Positions 53,137 through 63,958 of a stretch of 64,000 nucleotides of DNA are shown here, piece after piece. The DNA lies in contig NZ_MAXC01000004.1 in assembly GCF_001693485.1 (NCBI RefSeq), positions 165,669 through 229,668 of the forward strand, written 5' to 3'. The notes beneath the pieces are model-generated. The model was not told where the DNA came from. It ran no database searches and saw nothing but the letters and a program-made list of their open reading frames with translations. The DNA is from Bradyrhizobium sp. LMTR 3. GTDB lineage: Bacteria > Pseudomonadota > Alphaproteobacteria > Rhizobiales > Xanthobacteraceae. Both the position numbers and the translations under genes were made by a program. Numbering within the stretch: position 1 is the stretch's first letter; every line of letters starts with the position of its first letter.

Positions 53137-53397
53137 ATGGAACAACTTGCAATCAAGCTGCTGGGGTTTGCCGCCGCGACGTGCACAACCCTCGCTTATG
53201 CCCCGCAATTCATCAAGGTCTGGAGAACCCGCTCCACGGAGGACATTTCACTGGGCATGTTCCTCGTCATGCTGCTCGGGCTCGTGCTTTGGCTGCTGTA
53301 CGGCCTGTTTTCCGGCGATGTCCCGCTCATCATCGCCAATGCCATAACGATCGTCCTGGCCGGCGGGATCCTGTTCATGAAGCTGAAATACGGCTGA
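53137..53397 (+). CDS. SemiSWEET-family sugar transporter
   Basis: 86 residues, three membrane helices. The SemiSWEET/PQ-loop signature is YAPQFIKVWRTRSTEDISLG in the first half, followed by a VLWLLYGLFSGDVPLIIANA region. Such proteins work as dimers and move sugars down their gradient. The start is the ATG at 53137. Confidence 0.9.
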   Translation: MEQLAIKLLGFAAATCTTLAYAPQFIKVWRTRSTEDISLGMFLVMLLGLVLWLLYGLFSGDVPLIIANAITIVLAGGILFMKLKYG

Positions 53398-53411
53398 GCC
53401 CCCAAACAAAA

Positions 53412-53437
53412 AACGCGGCAGGTTGCCCCGCCGCGTT
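53412..53437 (-). terminator. Terminator of the trcR gene
   Basis: AACGCGGC pairs with GCCGCGTT around a 10-base loop. On the minus strand it is followed by TTTTTGTTT. It lies 24 bases after the stop codon of the minus-strand gene and can also end the convergent SemiSWEET transcript. Confidence 0.85.
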
Positions 53438-53461
53438 CGACATCGGCCGTAGCCGATAATC

Positions 53462-54160
53462 TTACTCCTCGTCTTCGTCCTGCTTCTTGCCGCCGATGTT
53501 CTTGAGTTTGGCGAACACGGCATCGACGTTGAGGTCGTCCTCCGACTTCTCGCTCGGCTCGAATTCCGGCTCCTTTTTCGTGGTCTCGGAGGCCGGCAGC
53601 AGGGTGGCGCCGCCGTAAGCCGCGGGCACCGGCTTTTCCTTCGCCGCGCGTTGCACCTCGAAATCGAGCTCGATCTGCGAGCACAGGCCGAGCGTCACCG
53701 GGTCCATTGGGGTCAGCGTCGAGGCGTTCCAGTGGGTGCGGTCGCGGACTGAGGCGATGGTGGTCTTGGTGGTGCCGACCAGGCGCATGATCTGCGCGTC
53801 CTTCAGTTCAGGATGGTTGCGGACCAGCCACAGGATCGCACTCGGCCGCTCGTGGCGGCGCGACACCGGCGTATAGCGCGGGCCCTTCTTCTTGGCGGCT
53901 GGCGGCAGCACCACCTTGCTCTCGCCGAGCTTGAGGCGGTAGTTCGGGTCCTTTTCGCCCCTTTCGATCTCGTCGCGGGTCAATTGACCGGTCGAAATCG
54001 GGTCCATGCCCTTGATCCCCTGGGCGGCGTCGCCATCGGCGATGGCGCGGACCTCGAGAGGGTGCATTTTGGTGAAATCGGCCACCTGGTCGAAGGTCAA
54101 AGCGGTATTATCAACCAGCCACACGGCCGTCGCCTTGGGCATCAGCGGTGCATTGCTCAT
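53462..54160 (-). CDS. trcR: Cell cycle transcriptional regulator TrcR (DUF1013)
   Basis: 232 residues. The N-terminus MSNAPLMPKATAVWLVDNTA, then LTFDQVADFTKMHPLEVRAI, and the centre RHERPSAILWLVRNHPELKD, then AQIMRLVGTTKTTI, match the DUF1013 family, named TrcR in alphaproteobacteria. The middle has a helix-turn-helix-like look. The C-terminal ~50 residues are acidic and low-complexity. The ATG at 54160 has a GGAG ribosome site. Confidence 0.92.
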   Translation of the reverse strand: MSNAPLMPKATAVWLVDNTALTFDQVADFTKMHPLEVRAIADGDAAQGIKGMDPISTGQLTRDEIERGEKDPNYRLKLGESKVVLPPAAKKKGPRYTPVSRRHERPSAILWLVRNHPELKDAQIMRLVGTTKTTIASVRDRTHWNASTLTPMDPVTLGLCSQIELDFEVQRAAKEKPVPAAYGGATLLPASETTKKEPEFEPSEKSEDDLNVDAVFAKLKNIGGKKQDEDEE

Positions 54161-54379
54161 GGCAAATCTCCTTTGTGCCTCGCCCACCTCTTTCGGAGGC
54201 GAAGCCTGTGGTCATCGGTGATGACGGGAATTCAACGCCTATATAGGCCTTCCGGCCCCACTGGCGCAATGGTCTGCTAAAGTGCCTTGACACAGCTCGA
54301 AAGCAGTCCCAAGTCCTTATCCGAATTGGCCGTTCCCTGCCCGCCGGCAAGGGGTGATTCGGTCCCGAGATAGCGCCCC
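54161..54379. other. Divergent promoter region between trcR and ispH
   Basis: 219 bases holding the upstream regions of two divergent essential-type genes. I see no repeat element. Confidence 0.4.
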
Positions 54380-55348
54380 ATGCCAGCCAAACCAGACCTC
54401 AGAATCGTGCTTTGTTCCCCCCGCGGCTTCTGCGCCGGGGTGGTGCGGGCCATCGATACCGTGGAGCGGGCGCTCGCCATCTATGGCGCCCCCGTCTATG
54501 TCCGGCACGAGATCGTGCATAACCGCTACGTGGTCGACAGCCTGAAGACCAAGGGCGCGATTTTCGTCGAGGAACTCGCCGAAATCCCGGACAATACCAA
54601 CGCCCCGGTGGTGTTTTCGGCCCACGGGGTTCCCAAATCGGTTCCGGCGGACGCCCGCGCCCGCAATTTCTTCTCGCTGGACGCAACCTGCCCGCTCGTT
54701 ACCAAGGTGCACCGCGAGGCCGCGATCCACTTCAAGCGCGGCCGTGAAATCCTGCTGATCGGGCATTCGCATCACCCCGAGGTGGTCGGCACGCTCGGGC
54801 AGTTGCCGACGGGCGCGGTGACGCTGATCGAGACCGCTGAGGATGCCAAGACGTTCGCGCCGAAGGATCCGAACAACCTCGCTTTCGTGACCCAGACGAC
54901 GTTGTCGATCGACGACACCGCCGAGATCGTCGCGCTGCTCAAGGAGCGCTTCCCGAACATCAACGGCCCGCACAAGGAAGACATCTGCTACGCCACCACC
55001 AACCGCCAGCTCGCGGTGAAGAAGGTGGCGCCGGTTGTCGATGCCCTGATCGTGGTCGGCGCGCCGAACTCGTCGAACTCGCAGCGCCTGCGCGAAGTCG
55101 CCGAGCGTGAGGGCTGCCCGGTCTCGGTGCTGGCGCAGCGCGCCTCGGATCTCGACTGGTCGCGCTTCGAGGGCATCAAGAGCCTCGGCATCACGGCGGG
55201 CGCGTCCGCGCCGGAAGTGATCGTCGAGGAAATCATGGGCGCCTTCGCCGAGCGGTTCGAATTGCATGTGGAGACGGTGTCGGCCGCGGAGGAGAATGAG
55301 TTCTTCCCGCTGCCGCGTTCGCTGCGGCCCGAAGCTGCCGCCGAGTAG
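54380..55348 (+). CDS. ispH: 4-hydroxy-3-methylbut-2-enyl diphosphate reductase
   Basis: 322 residues. Last step of the MEP pathway, making IPP and DMAPP with a [4Fe-4S] cluster. The three cluster cysteines are in [16 protein letters not shown] (C12), [14 protein letters not shown] and [14 protein letters not shown]. The catalytic HxxP region ([12 protein letters not shown]) and E in [12 protein letters not shown] are normal. First gene of the ispH-thrB-rnhA operon. Confidence 0.98.
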   Translation: MPAKPDLRIVLCSPRGFCAGVVRAIDTVERALAIYGAPVYVRHEIVHNRYVVDSLKTKGAIFVEELAEIPDNTNAPVVFSAHGVPKSVPADARARNFFSLDATCPLVTKVHREAAIHFKRGREILLIGHSHHPEVVGTLGQLPTGAVTLIETAEDAKTFAPKDPNNLAFVTQTTLSIDDTAEIVALLKERFPNINGPHKEDICYATTNRQLAVKKVAPVVDALIVVGAPNSSNSQRLREVAEREGCPVSVLAQRASDLDWSRFEGIKSLGITAGASAPEVIVEEIMGAFAERFELHVETVSAAEENEFFPLPRSLRPEAAAE

Positions 55349-55353
55349 TCGCG

Positions 55354-56334
55354 ATGGCGGTTTACACCGACGTCGCCGCCGAAGACCTCGCGGAGTTCCT
55401 GAAGGGCTACGACATCGGCGAGTTGCTCTCCTACAAGGGCATCGCTGAAGGCGTCGAGAATTCCAATTTTCTGCTGCATAGCAGCAAGGGTGCCTTCATC
55501 CTCACGCTCTATGAAAAGCGCGTGGCGGTGGACGATTTGCCTTACTTCCTGTCGCTGATGGCGCATCTGGCCGAGCGCGGCGTGCGTTGCCCGCAGCCCG
55601 CCCGTAACCGCAAGGGCGAAGTCTACAGCGAACTGGCCGGGCGTCCCGCGGCGATCATCAACTTTCTCGAAGGCATGTGGCCGCGGCGGCCTAATGCCGC
55701 GCATTGCACCGGCGTCGGCGAGGCGCTGGCAAAGATGCATCTGGCGGGCCGCGACTTCCCGATGTTCCGCAAGAACCCGCTGTCGGTCGAGGGCTGGCGG
55801 CCGCTGTTCGATCTCGCCGCATCGCGCGCCGACAGCGTCGCGCCCGGCTTGCAGGACTTCATCGCGCGCGAGCTCGATCACCTCGAGGCGTGCTGGCCCA
55901 AGGATCTGCCGCTCGGCGTCATCCACGCCGATCTGTTTCCCGACAATGTCTTCTTCCTCGGCGACAAACTGTCCGGCCTGATCGACTTCCCGTTTTCCTG
56001 CAACGACATCCTGGCCTACGACGTCGCGATCTGCCTGAATGCGTGGTGTTTTGAGCCGGATCATTCGTTCAACGTCACCAAGGCGCGCGCGCTGCTCAAC
56101 GCCTATGGCCGCGAGCGGCAATTGTCTGATACCGAGCAGGAAGCGCTGCCGCTGCTCGCGCGCGGCTCGGCGCTGCGCTTCCTCCTGACGCGGCTCGTCG
56201 ATTTTCTCAACGTGCCGCCGGGCGCGCTGGTGAAGCCGAAGGACCCGCTCGAATACGTCCGCAAGCTGCGCTTCCACCAGAGCGTTTCCAGCGTGCGCGA
56301 CTACGGCCTGGCCCAGCCCGGATTTGTCGCTTGA
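55354..56334 (+). CDS. thrB: Homoserine kinase
   Basis: 326 residues of the APH/choline-kinase-like ThrB type, not the GHMP type. The catalytic HxDxxxxN is in [17 protein letters not shown] and the metal aspartate in [11 protein letters not shown]. The N-terminus ([20 protein letters not shown]) is typical. It phosphorylates homoserine for threonine synthesis. It begins 5 bases after the ispH stop. Confidence 0.96.
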   Translation: MAVYTDVAAEDLAEFLKGYDIGELLSYKGIAEGVENSNFLLHSSKGAFILTLYEKRVAVDDLPYFLSLMAHLAERGVRCPQPARNRKGEVYSELAGRPAAIINFLEGMWPRRPNAAHCTGVGEALAKMHLAGRDFPMFRKNPLSVEGWRPLFDLAASRADSVAPGLQDFIARELDHLEACWPKDLPLGVIHADLFPDNVFFLGDKLSGLIDFPFSCNDILAYDVAICLNAWCFEPDHSFNVTKARALLNAYGRERQLSDTEQEALPLLARGSALRFLLTRLVDFLNVPPGALVKPKDPLEYVRKLRFHQSVSSVRDYGLAQPGFVA

Positions 56335-56795
56335 GCGAATTGCCGCACGTGACGGTTTTCACCGACGGCGCCTGCTCGGGCAATCCCGGCCCCGGCGGCT
56401 GGGGCGCGATTCTGAGATTCGGCGATAAAGAGAAAGAACTGAAGGGCGGCGAGCCGCACACCACCAACAACCGCATGGAGCTGATGGCGGCGATCTCGGC
56501 GCTGGAAGCACTGAAAAAGCCGTGCGTGGTCGATCTCACCACCGACAGCCAGTATGTCCGCCAGGGCATCAGCGGCTGGATCCATGGCTGGAAGCGGAAC
56601 GGCTGGCGCACCGCAGACAAGAAGCCGGTCAAGAACGTCGATCTCTGGCAGCGCCTCGATGCCGCGCTGAAACCGCACGAGGTGCGTTGGCACTGGATCA
56701 GGGGCCACGCCGGCCACGCCGAAAACGAGCGCGCCGATCAACTCGCGCGCGAGGGCGTGGCGATGGCGAGGTTGCAGGAGAGAGTAGTGAAGTAG
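56331..56795 (+). CDS. rnhA: Ribonuclease HI
   Basis: 154 residues. Cleaves RNA in RNA-DNA hybrids. The catalytic acids are in [16 protein letters not shown] (D12), [18 protein letters not shown] and [31 protein letters not shown] is the basic handle. Translation starts at a TTG that overlaps the thrB stop (TTGA), so it is coupled. Third gene of the operon. Confidence 0.96.
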   Translation: MSELPHVTVFTDGACSGNPGPGGWGAILRFGDKEKELKGGEPHTTNNRMELMAAISALEALKKPCVVDLTTDSQYVRQGISGWIHGWKRNGWRTADKKPVKNVDLWQRLDAALKPHEVRWHWIRGHAGHAENERADQLAREGVAMARLQERVVK

Positions 56796-56801
56796 GGCTC
56801 C

Positions 56802-56936
56802 TCTTCCCCTCTCCCCTTGTGGGAGAGGGTGGATCGATCGCGCAAAGCGCGATTGAGACGGGTGAGGGGTTCTCTCCGCGGATACAGACCCCTCATCCGG
56901 CGCTTCGCGCCACCTTCTCCCACAAGGGGAGAAGGA
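56802..56936. repeat. Palindromic repeat CTTCCCCTCTCCCCTTGTGGGAG...CTCCCACAAGGGGAGAAGG
   Basis: The arms match those of 39751-39880, and the inside GAGGGGTTCTCTCCGCGGATACAG is shared with small changes. The additional hairpin here is GATCGCGCAAAGCGCGATTG. It lies between convergent genes, 6 bases after rnhA. Confidence 0.88.
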
Positions 56937-56964
56937 AGAAGAGAGCGCGATGTCGTGGTAACAC

Positions 56965-57450
56965 TCAGAGCTGCCCCAGCAGCGTATCGCCGCCGGAAAC
57001 TTCGACCTTGCCCGGCGCGGGCTCGAGGTTGAGCTTCTTCACCACGCCGTCTTCCACCAGCATCGAATAGCGCTTGGAGCGGATGCCGAGGCCATTGCCG
57101 GAGGCATCGAGCTCCATGCCGATCGCCTTGGTGAAGTCGGCATTGCCGTCGGCGAGGAATACGGCTTCGTCGCGCTGGTCGGTGTCGCGCTTCCACGCAT
57201 TCATGACAAAGGCGTCGTTGACGGAGACGATGGCGATGATGTTCACGCCCTTGTCCTTGATGGCATAAGCGTTGAGGAAGATGCTCGGCAGGTGCATCTT
57301 GTGGCAGGTGCCGGTGTAGGCGCCGGGCACCGCGAACAGCGCTACCTTCTTGCCCTTGAAAATGTCGTCGGTGGTTTTGACCTGCGGGCCTTCCGCCGTC
57401 ATCACGCGAAACTTGGCTTCCGGCAGCTTGTCGCCAACTTGGATCGTCAT
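56965..57450 (-). CDS. Peroxiredoxin (Prx5/AhpE-like)
   Basis: 161 residues. The peroxidatic cysteine is in VPGAYTGTCHKMHLPSI, the typical PGAxTxxC motif, near residue 49. KRYSMLVEDGVVKKLNLEPA, then PGKVEVSGGDTLL, is characteristic of the Prx5 group. Reduces peroxides, with reductant not evident. The ATG at 57450 is used; the upstream TTG at 57456 lies in the ribosome site. Confidence 0.93.
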   Translation of the reverse strand: MTIQVGDKLPEAKFRVMTAEGPQVKTTDDIFKGKKVALFAVPGAYTGTCHKMHLPSIFLNAYAIKDKGVNIIAIVSVNDAFVMNAWKRDTDQRDEAVFLADGNADFTKAIGMELDASGNGLGIRSKRYSMLVEDGVVKKLNLEPAPGKVEVSGGDTLLGQL

Positions 57451-57483
57451 CGTCAATTCTCCCTCAATGAGCGGTTCGTGTTT

Positions 57484-57540
57484 ATAGCGTTTTCGAGCGA
57501 AGTGGGTACCGGTTCGCGTGAAGAAAACGCGTCAAAACAA
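57484..57540 (+). repeat. Left copy of a long inverted repeat (pair with 59951-60006)
   Basis: It starts ATAGCGTTTTCGAGCGAAGTG. Its reverse complement is found at 59951-60006 with one mismatch and one missing base over 56. It has a self-complementary GGTACC core. The two copies surround the DUF924 and fadD genes. Confidence 0.92.
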
Positions 57541-57635
57541 CAATCTGGAGCGGACGCTCCAGACCGGGCAGGTGAACGGCACAATATTCAGGGGAGGAGA
57601 AACGGCAACGGTCGAGACCGTTCACGCTTGCGTCA

Positions 57636-58187
57636 TCACGGCGAAAAGCCGCCTTCATCGAGGAATGCCTGCTCCTCCGGCGTTGTGGCGCGGCCCAAAA
57701 GGTGGTTGCGGTGGGGAAAGCGGCCGAAACGCCGGATGATATCAGCGTGGTGCTCGGCCCATTTCAGGCTTTCGGTATGGCCGGCCGCGCGTGACAGCTC
57801 GATGCAGCGCAACTGGTCGCCCAGGTGCTCCGAATGCATGAAAGGCAGATAGAGGAATTCACGCAAACCGGGATCGATCCGCGCGTCGACGCCGCGGTCG
57901 ACGGCGCGGTGCGCCACCTCACGGGCGAGGCGGTCGCTGGCATAGGTCCTGATGTCGCCGCGGAACATGTTGCGGGGAAACTGGTCGAGCACGATGACGA
58001 GCGCCAGCGCGCCGTCATCGCTCGTCTCCCATGACGATAATTCGCCGGCCGCCGCTCTCTGCCAAAGGCCGAGAAAGCGCCGGCATACCTCCGCATCGAA
58101 AGCGTCGTCGCGCGTGTACCAGCGATCAGGGCCGGCGTCGCGCCAGAAGGCCAGAATGTCGGCTGGCGCGACGTTGGTCTCCGTCAT
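57636..58187 (-). CDS. DUF924 family protein
   Basis: 183 residues. ILAFWRDAGPDRWYTRDDAF, LVIVLDQFPRNMFRG and FLYLPFMHSEHLGDQ are the family signatures (DUF924, TPR-like helical). The function is unknown. It follows fadD by 21 bases in the same direction, so the two are probably co-transcribed. Confidence 0.92.
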   Translation of the reverse strand: MTETNVAPADILAFWRDAGPDRWYTRDDAFDAEVCRRFLGLWQRAAAGELSSWETSDDGALALVIVLDQFPRNMFRGDIRTYASDRLAREVAHRAVDRGVDARIDPGLREFLYLPFMHSEHLGDQLRCIELSRAAGHTESLKWAEHHADIIRRFGRFPHRNHLLGRATTPEEQAFLDEGGFSP

Positions 58188-58208
58188 GTCGAGAGGTCCG
58201 CCTGCGCC

Positions 58209-59891
58209 TTACGCCGCGGCCTTCTTCTCGTCGCGCAGTTCGCGGCGCAGGATCTTGCCGACATTGGTCTTGGGCAAATCGGTCCTGAACTCGATCTGCT
58301 TGGGGACCTTGTAGGCGGTGAGCTGCGTGGTGCAGTACTTGATGACGTCTTCGGCCGAAAGGTTTGGGTCCTTCTTGACGATGAAGGCCTTCACCGCCTC
58401 GCCCGACTTCGAATCCGCCACACCGATCACGGCGCATTCGAGCACGCCTGGATGCCCCGCGATCACTTCCTCGATCTCGTTCGGATAGACGTTGAAGCCC
58501 GAGACCAGGATCATGTCCTTCTTGCGGTCGACGATCTTGGTGTAGCCGCGTTCGTCCATGACGCCGATGTCGCCGGTGCGGAAGAAGCCGTCCGCGGTCA
58601 TCACGTTCGCGGTCTCTTCCGGCCGATTCCAGTAGCCGGTCATCACCTGCGGTCCCTTGGCGCAGATCTCGCCCGGCTCGCCGAGCGGCACTTCCTTGCC
58701 GTCGTCGTCGCGGATCGAGATGTAGGTCGAGGGCACGGGAATGCCGATCGAGCCGGAGAACTGATCGGCGTCGGCGGGGTTGCAGGTCAGCGTCGGCGAG
58801 GTCTCGGACAGCCCGTAGCCTTCCGACAGCGCGCAGCCGGTGACCTTGAGCCATTTCTCGGCGACTGCCTTTTGCGTCGCCATGCCGCCGCCGAACGAGG
58901 TTTTCAGCTTGGAGAAGTCGACCTTGTCGAACCCGGGCGCGTTGAGCAGGGCGTTGTAGAGCGTGTTGACCGCCGGGAAGCTGTTGACCTGGTACTTCAT
59001 CAATTCCTTGATGAAGCCCGGTATATCGCGCGGATTCGGAATCAACAGGTTGACGCCGCCGGCCCGCACCGCCAGCAGGAAGCACGCCGTCAGCGCGAAG
59101 ATGTGGTAGAGCGGCAGCGCGCAGACGACGAAGAGTTGGTCGACATGCGGGGACTTCTTCAGCGCCGGCTGCAGCCAGGCGTCGTTCTGCAGCACGTTGG
59201 CGAGGATGTTCTTGTGCAGCAGCGTCGCGCCCTTGGAGACGCCGGTGGTGCCGCCGGTATATTGCAGGAAAGCGACGTCATCGCGCGTCAGTTGCGGCTT
59301 GCTCAGCTTCATGCTGCGGCCGGCGGAGAGCGCATCGTTGAACGAGACGGAGCCTGGAAGCGACCACGCCGGCACCATCTTCTTCACCTTGCGCACGACG
59401 AGATTGACGATCACGCCCTTGAAGCCGAGTAGGTCGCCCATGCTGCCGACGATCACGTGCTTCACGGAGGTCCTCGCAATCACCTGCTGCACCGTGGTGG
59501 CGAAATTCTCCAGCACGATGATCGCTTCCGCGCCGGAATCCTTGAGCTGATGCTCGAGCTCGCGCGGGGTGTAGAGCGGATTGACATTCACCACCGCATA
59601 TCCCGCGCGCAGCACGGCGGCGGTCGAGACCGGGTACTGCAGCACGTTCGGCATCATCAGCGCGACGCGGGCGCCCTTTTGCAGGCCCTTGCTCTGCAGA
59701 TAGGCACCGAGTGCCTGGGACATCTCGTCGAGGTCGCGGTAGCTGATCGACTTGTCCATGCAGATGAATGCCTTGCGATCGGCGAACTTCTTGAAGCTTT
59801 CTTCCAACAGCTCGCCCAGCGACGAGTACTGGGTGACGTCGATATCGGCTGGCACGCCGGCCGGATATTGCTTGAGCCAGATCCGCTCCAT
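58209..59891 (-). CDS. fadD: Long-chain acyl-CoA synthetase
   Basis: 560 residues. The AMP-binding signature YTGGTTGVSKGATLLHKNIL, the GYGLSETSPT region, TGDIGVMDERGYTKIVDRKK and the C-terminal LPKTNVGKILRRELRD are intact. It activates fatty acids to acyl-CoA with ATP for beta-oxidation and lipid synthesis, at the inner face of the membrane. The ATG at 59891 is followed by an ERIWLKQYPAGVPADIDV start that suits the family. First gene of a pair with the DUF924 gene. Confidence 0.94.
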   Translation of the reverse strand: MERIWLKQYPAGVPADIDVTQYSSLGELLEESFKKFADRKAFICMDKSISYRDLDEMSQALGAYLQSKGLQKGARVALMMPNVLQYPVSTAAVLRAGYAVVNVNPLYTPRELEHQLKDSGAEAIIVLENFATTVQQVIARTSVKHVIVGSMGDLLGFKGVIVNLVVRKVKKMVPAWSLPGSVSFNDALSAGRSMKLSKPQLTRDDVAFLQYTGGTTGVSKGATLLHKNILANVLQNDAWLQPALKKSPHVDQLFVVCALPLYHIFALTACFLLAVRAGGVNLLIPNPRDIPGFIKELMKYQVNSFPAVNTLYNALLNAPGFDKVDFSKLKTSFGGGMATQKAVAEKWLKVTGCALSEGYGLSETSPTLTCNPADADQFSGSIGIPVPSTYISIRDDDGKEVPLGEPGEICAKGPQVMTGYWNRPEETANVMTADGFFRTGDIGVMDERGYTKIVDRKKDMILVSGFNVYPNEIEEVIAGHPGVLECAVIGVADSKSGEAVKAFIVKKDPNLSAEDVIKYCTTQLTAYKVPKQIEFRTDLPKTNVGKILRRELRDEKKAAA

Positions 59892-59950
59892 GGTATTTCC
59901 CCTCTGGTTCCGAGCCCGGCTCTGATTGCATCAGATCCGTGCTCTAATTT

Positions 59951-60006
59951 TTGTTTGACGCGTTTTCTTCATGCGAACCGGTACCCACTTCGCTCGAAAA
60001 CGCTAT
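59951..60006 (-). repeat. Right copy of the long inverted repeat (pair with 57484-57540)
   Basis: Inverted copy with one mismatch and one missing base relative to the left element. It lies 59 bases upstream of the fadD start codon, so the fadD promoter is partly inside or next to it. Confidence 0.92.
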
Positions 60007-60164
60007 GGCTCCCTGTTTCTCGGCCGGGCATGCCTTGTTTTGGGCAGTATTGTGAATGCCGCCGCCGATGGCAAGCGGCTGCGCGCTATCGACGCATTTC
60101 GGCGATCTGGAATCGTTCGGTCGAACGGCAGGAAAGCTGCCTAATTACGTGGCTCCGCGGCCCG

Positions 60165-61640
60165 TTAACCAGCCGGCTTGTTTTCGCCTTTGGGTTTAGC
60201 GGCGGCGTTCGGCTTGGCCGGCTTCGGCGCGGGCTTGTCTCCGACGGCGACGGGCTTGGCGGCCGGCTTTTTGTCAGCGGAAGCTGCCGGCTTTCTTTCG
60301 GCCGATGCGGCCGGCTTTCTCTCGGCCGATGCGGCCGGCTTGGCGGCAGCCTCCGGCTTGGCAGCAGCCTCCGGCTTGGCAGTCGCGTGCCGGACTGCAG
60401 CAGGCTTGGCTGCCGGCTTCGCGCTGGCTTCGGCCTTTGGTGCTGCGGCGTCAGGCTTCTTCGCTGCAATCGTCGATTTCTTGCCGCGCTTTGGCGTCTG
60501 CTTCTCGGCATCCGCTGCAACGGCGGCGATCAATGCCGGGCCGGTCTTGGTTGGACCGGTATAGACCGGAACAGGCTCGGACGGCTCCGCCGCAGCCGCC
60601 AGCAGATCCGCAGGTTTGACCGGGTGGTTCTGCAGCCCCGCCGTGAAGAAGTTCACCGCGGTCTCGCCAGTCGAAGTGTTGCCGTTGCTGGCCACGATGT
60701 CTGGGTCCTCGTCGGTGGCCGGCCGCTTGCGCTTGCCGTTGCACATCTCGTCGCGCAGGTTCGGCGGCGTCGCGTCGACCGGAACCAGTTTGTCGACGGT
60801 GCCGAGCGCGGGCGTCAGCCAGCCCAGCCCGTTGCCGAAGCCGCGCTCCAGCAATTGCGCTGCACGAATGGCCCGCGCCTGGCCTGAGGATGCGCCGAGC
60901 ACGACGGCGATCAGCCGCTTGCCGTTGCGCGTCGCAGACGCAACCAGATTGTAGCCGGAAGCGCAGATGAAGCCGGTCTTGAAACCGTCGGCGCCGGGAT
61001 AGCGCCCGATCAGCTTGTTGAAATTCTGCGTCACCCTGCGGCCGTAGCGGATCGAGGGGATCTGCATGAAGTATTCGTACTCGGGCAGGTCGCGAATGAC
61101 GGCGCGTGCCAGCATCGCGAGGTCGCGCGCCGACGTGATCTGTCCATCCGCGGGCAGGCCGTTGGGATTGACATAACTCGTCTGCGTCATGCCGAGCCGC
61201 AAGGCGGTCTGGTTCATCATCGCCGAGAAACCGTCGACCGATCCGCCGACGCCTTCGGCGAGCACCACGGCCATGTCGTTGGCCGACTTCACCATCATCA
61301 TCTTGAGCGCGTTGTCGATGGTGACCTGGGTGCCCGGAGGAAAACCCATCTTGGACGGCGACTGCGAGGCGGCGACCGGCGACACCGTCAAGAGCGTGTC
61401 GAGCGACAGTCGTCCTTCCTTGACCGCCTTCAGCGTGACGTAAGCCGTCATGATCTTGGTCACCGACGCGGGATACCAGGGCATGGTGGCATTGTCGGCC
61501 TGCAGCACCTTGCCGGTATCGGCTTCGACCACCAGCAGCGCTTCGGCGTGCACGGCGCGCGGCGTTATGACGGCAAGCGCCGTCGCCAGCAAAATCAGGT
61601 TCAATGAGGAAGCGCGAAGCAACGGGCGAAGAAGATGCAC
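60165..61640 (-). CDS. D-alanyl-D-alanine carboxypeptidase (S11 family) with a basic repetitive tail
   Basis: About 491 residues. A signal peptide precedes the peptidase S11 domain (~33-300), which carries SxxK at S59-K62 (YPASVTKI), SxN (VKSANDMAV) and KTG (DGFKTGFICASG). It trims the fifth D-Ala from peptidoglycan. The last ~150 residues are Ala/Lys/Pro-rich with tandem AKPEAA and SAERKPAA units. The GTG at 61640 is chosen because the signal peptide (LRASSLNLILLATALAVI) begins there; the frame further upstream is not protein-like. Next to ndvA, in the same direction. Confidence 0.9.
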   Translation of the reverse strand: MHLLRPLLRASSLNLILLATALAVITPRAVHAEALLVVEADTGKVLQADNATMPWYPASVTKIMTAYVTLKAVKEGRLSLDTLLTVSPVAASQSPSKMGFPPGTQVTIDNALKMMMVKSANDMAVVLAEGVGGSVDGFSAMMNQTALRLGMTQTSYVNPNGLPADGQITSARDLAMLARAVIRDLPEYEYFMQIPSIRYGRRVTQNFNKLIGRYPGADGFKTGFICASGYNLVASATRNGKRLIAVVLGASSGQARAIRAAQLLERGFGNGLGWLTPALGTVDKLVPVDATPPNLRDEMCNGKRKRPATDEDPDIVASNGNTSTGETAVNFFTAGLQNHPVKPADLLAAAAEPSEPVPVYTGPTKTGPALIAAVAADAEKQTPKRGKKSTIAAKKPDAAAPKAEASAKPAAKPAAVRHATAKPEAAAKPEAAAKPAASAERKPAASAERKPAASADKKPAAKPVAVGDKPAPKPAKPNAAAKPKGENKPAG

Positions 61641-61851
61641 TTTTCCGTTCCGGTCCTTTGAGACCCGCCTTCGAAAAGGAGAGGTCCTTAAATCAAATGT
61701 TCGGGTTTCAAGCGTGTCCGGCGCCGTCGCATTGCGGCAAGTCGCAAAGCTATACCGGCTTGGCGATTCAGAACAGAGGCCCGACGATTTAATCGTGGAC
61801 GAAGTAGGCGCAATTTCGGCGATAATTGAACCGTAACAGATGCTTGCCGGC
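61641..61851. other. Spacer between ndvA and the carboxypeptidase gene
   Basis: 211 bases, AT-richer than the flanks, holding the carboxypeptidase promoter. No repeat or second gene was seen. Confidence 0.35.
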
Positions 61852-63630
<1,779 letters not shown>

Positions 63631-63734
63631 CAGATGAGGACTCGCAAGGCGATTCAATCGCCCATTGTAAACAGGGATCGCTCGGGACGACTAGTGAGGC
63701 CGGGCGCACACGTCAACGACCTGAGCAAGCGGCA

Positions 63735-63770
63735 CCCCTCTCCCCAACCCTCCCCCGCAAGGGGGGAGGG
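63735..63770. repeat. Palindromic repeat CCCCTCTCCCC...GGGGGGAGGGAG
   Basis: An inverted repeat of CCTCCCCCGC and GGGGGGAGGG type, related to repeats whose arms are found again at 63859-63877, where the second half is missing. Confidence 0.65.
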
Positions 63771-63858
63771 AGCCCGATCAGTCTGCTCACCTCACTTCCT
63801 TCGCATCACAAGTGCTGAACATCGCGAGCATTTGTGAGAGAGGCACCGACGGATAGGT

Positions 63859-63958
63859 TCCCTCCCCCCTTGCGGGCTACGGGATCCCCGAAAGTGATTC
63901 CCCGGATTTTGTGAATGTGATTCAAGGCCTTTCGACCTATTTTGGCGGGAGGCATGCG
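63859..63958. other. Right-edge region: repeat arm abruptly followed by unrelated sequence
   Basis: GGTTCCCTCCCCCCTTGCGGGC reads like the left part of the common repeat, but from about 63880 (GGGATCCCCGAAAGTGATTC) the sequence is unrelated, contains GTGATTC twice, and ends in a GGGAGG ribosome site for a new reading frame. The boundary resembles the left end of an inserted element. Confidence 0.4.
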
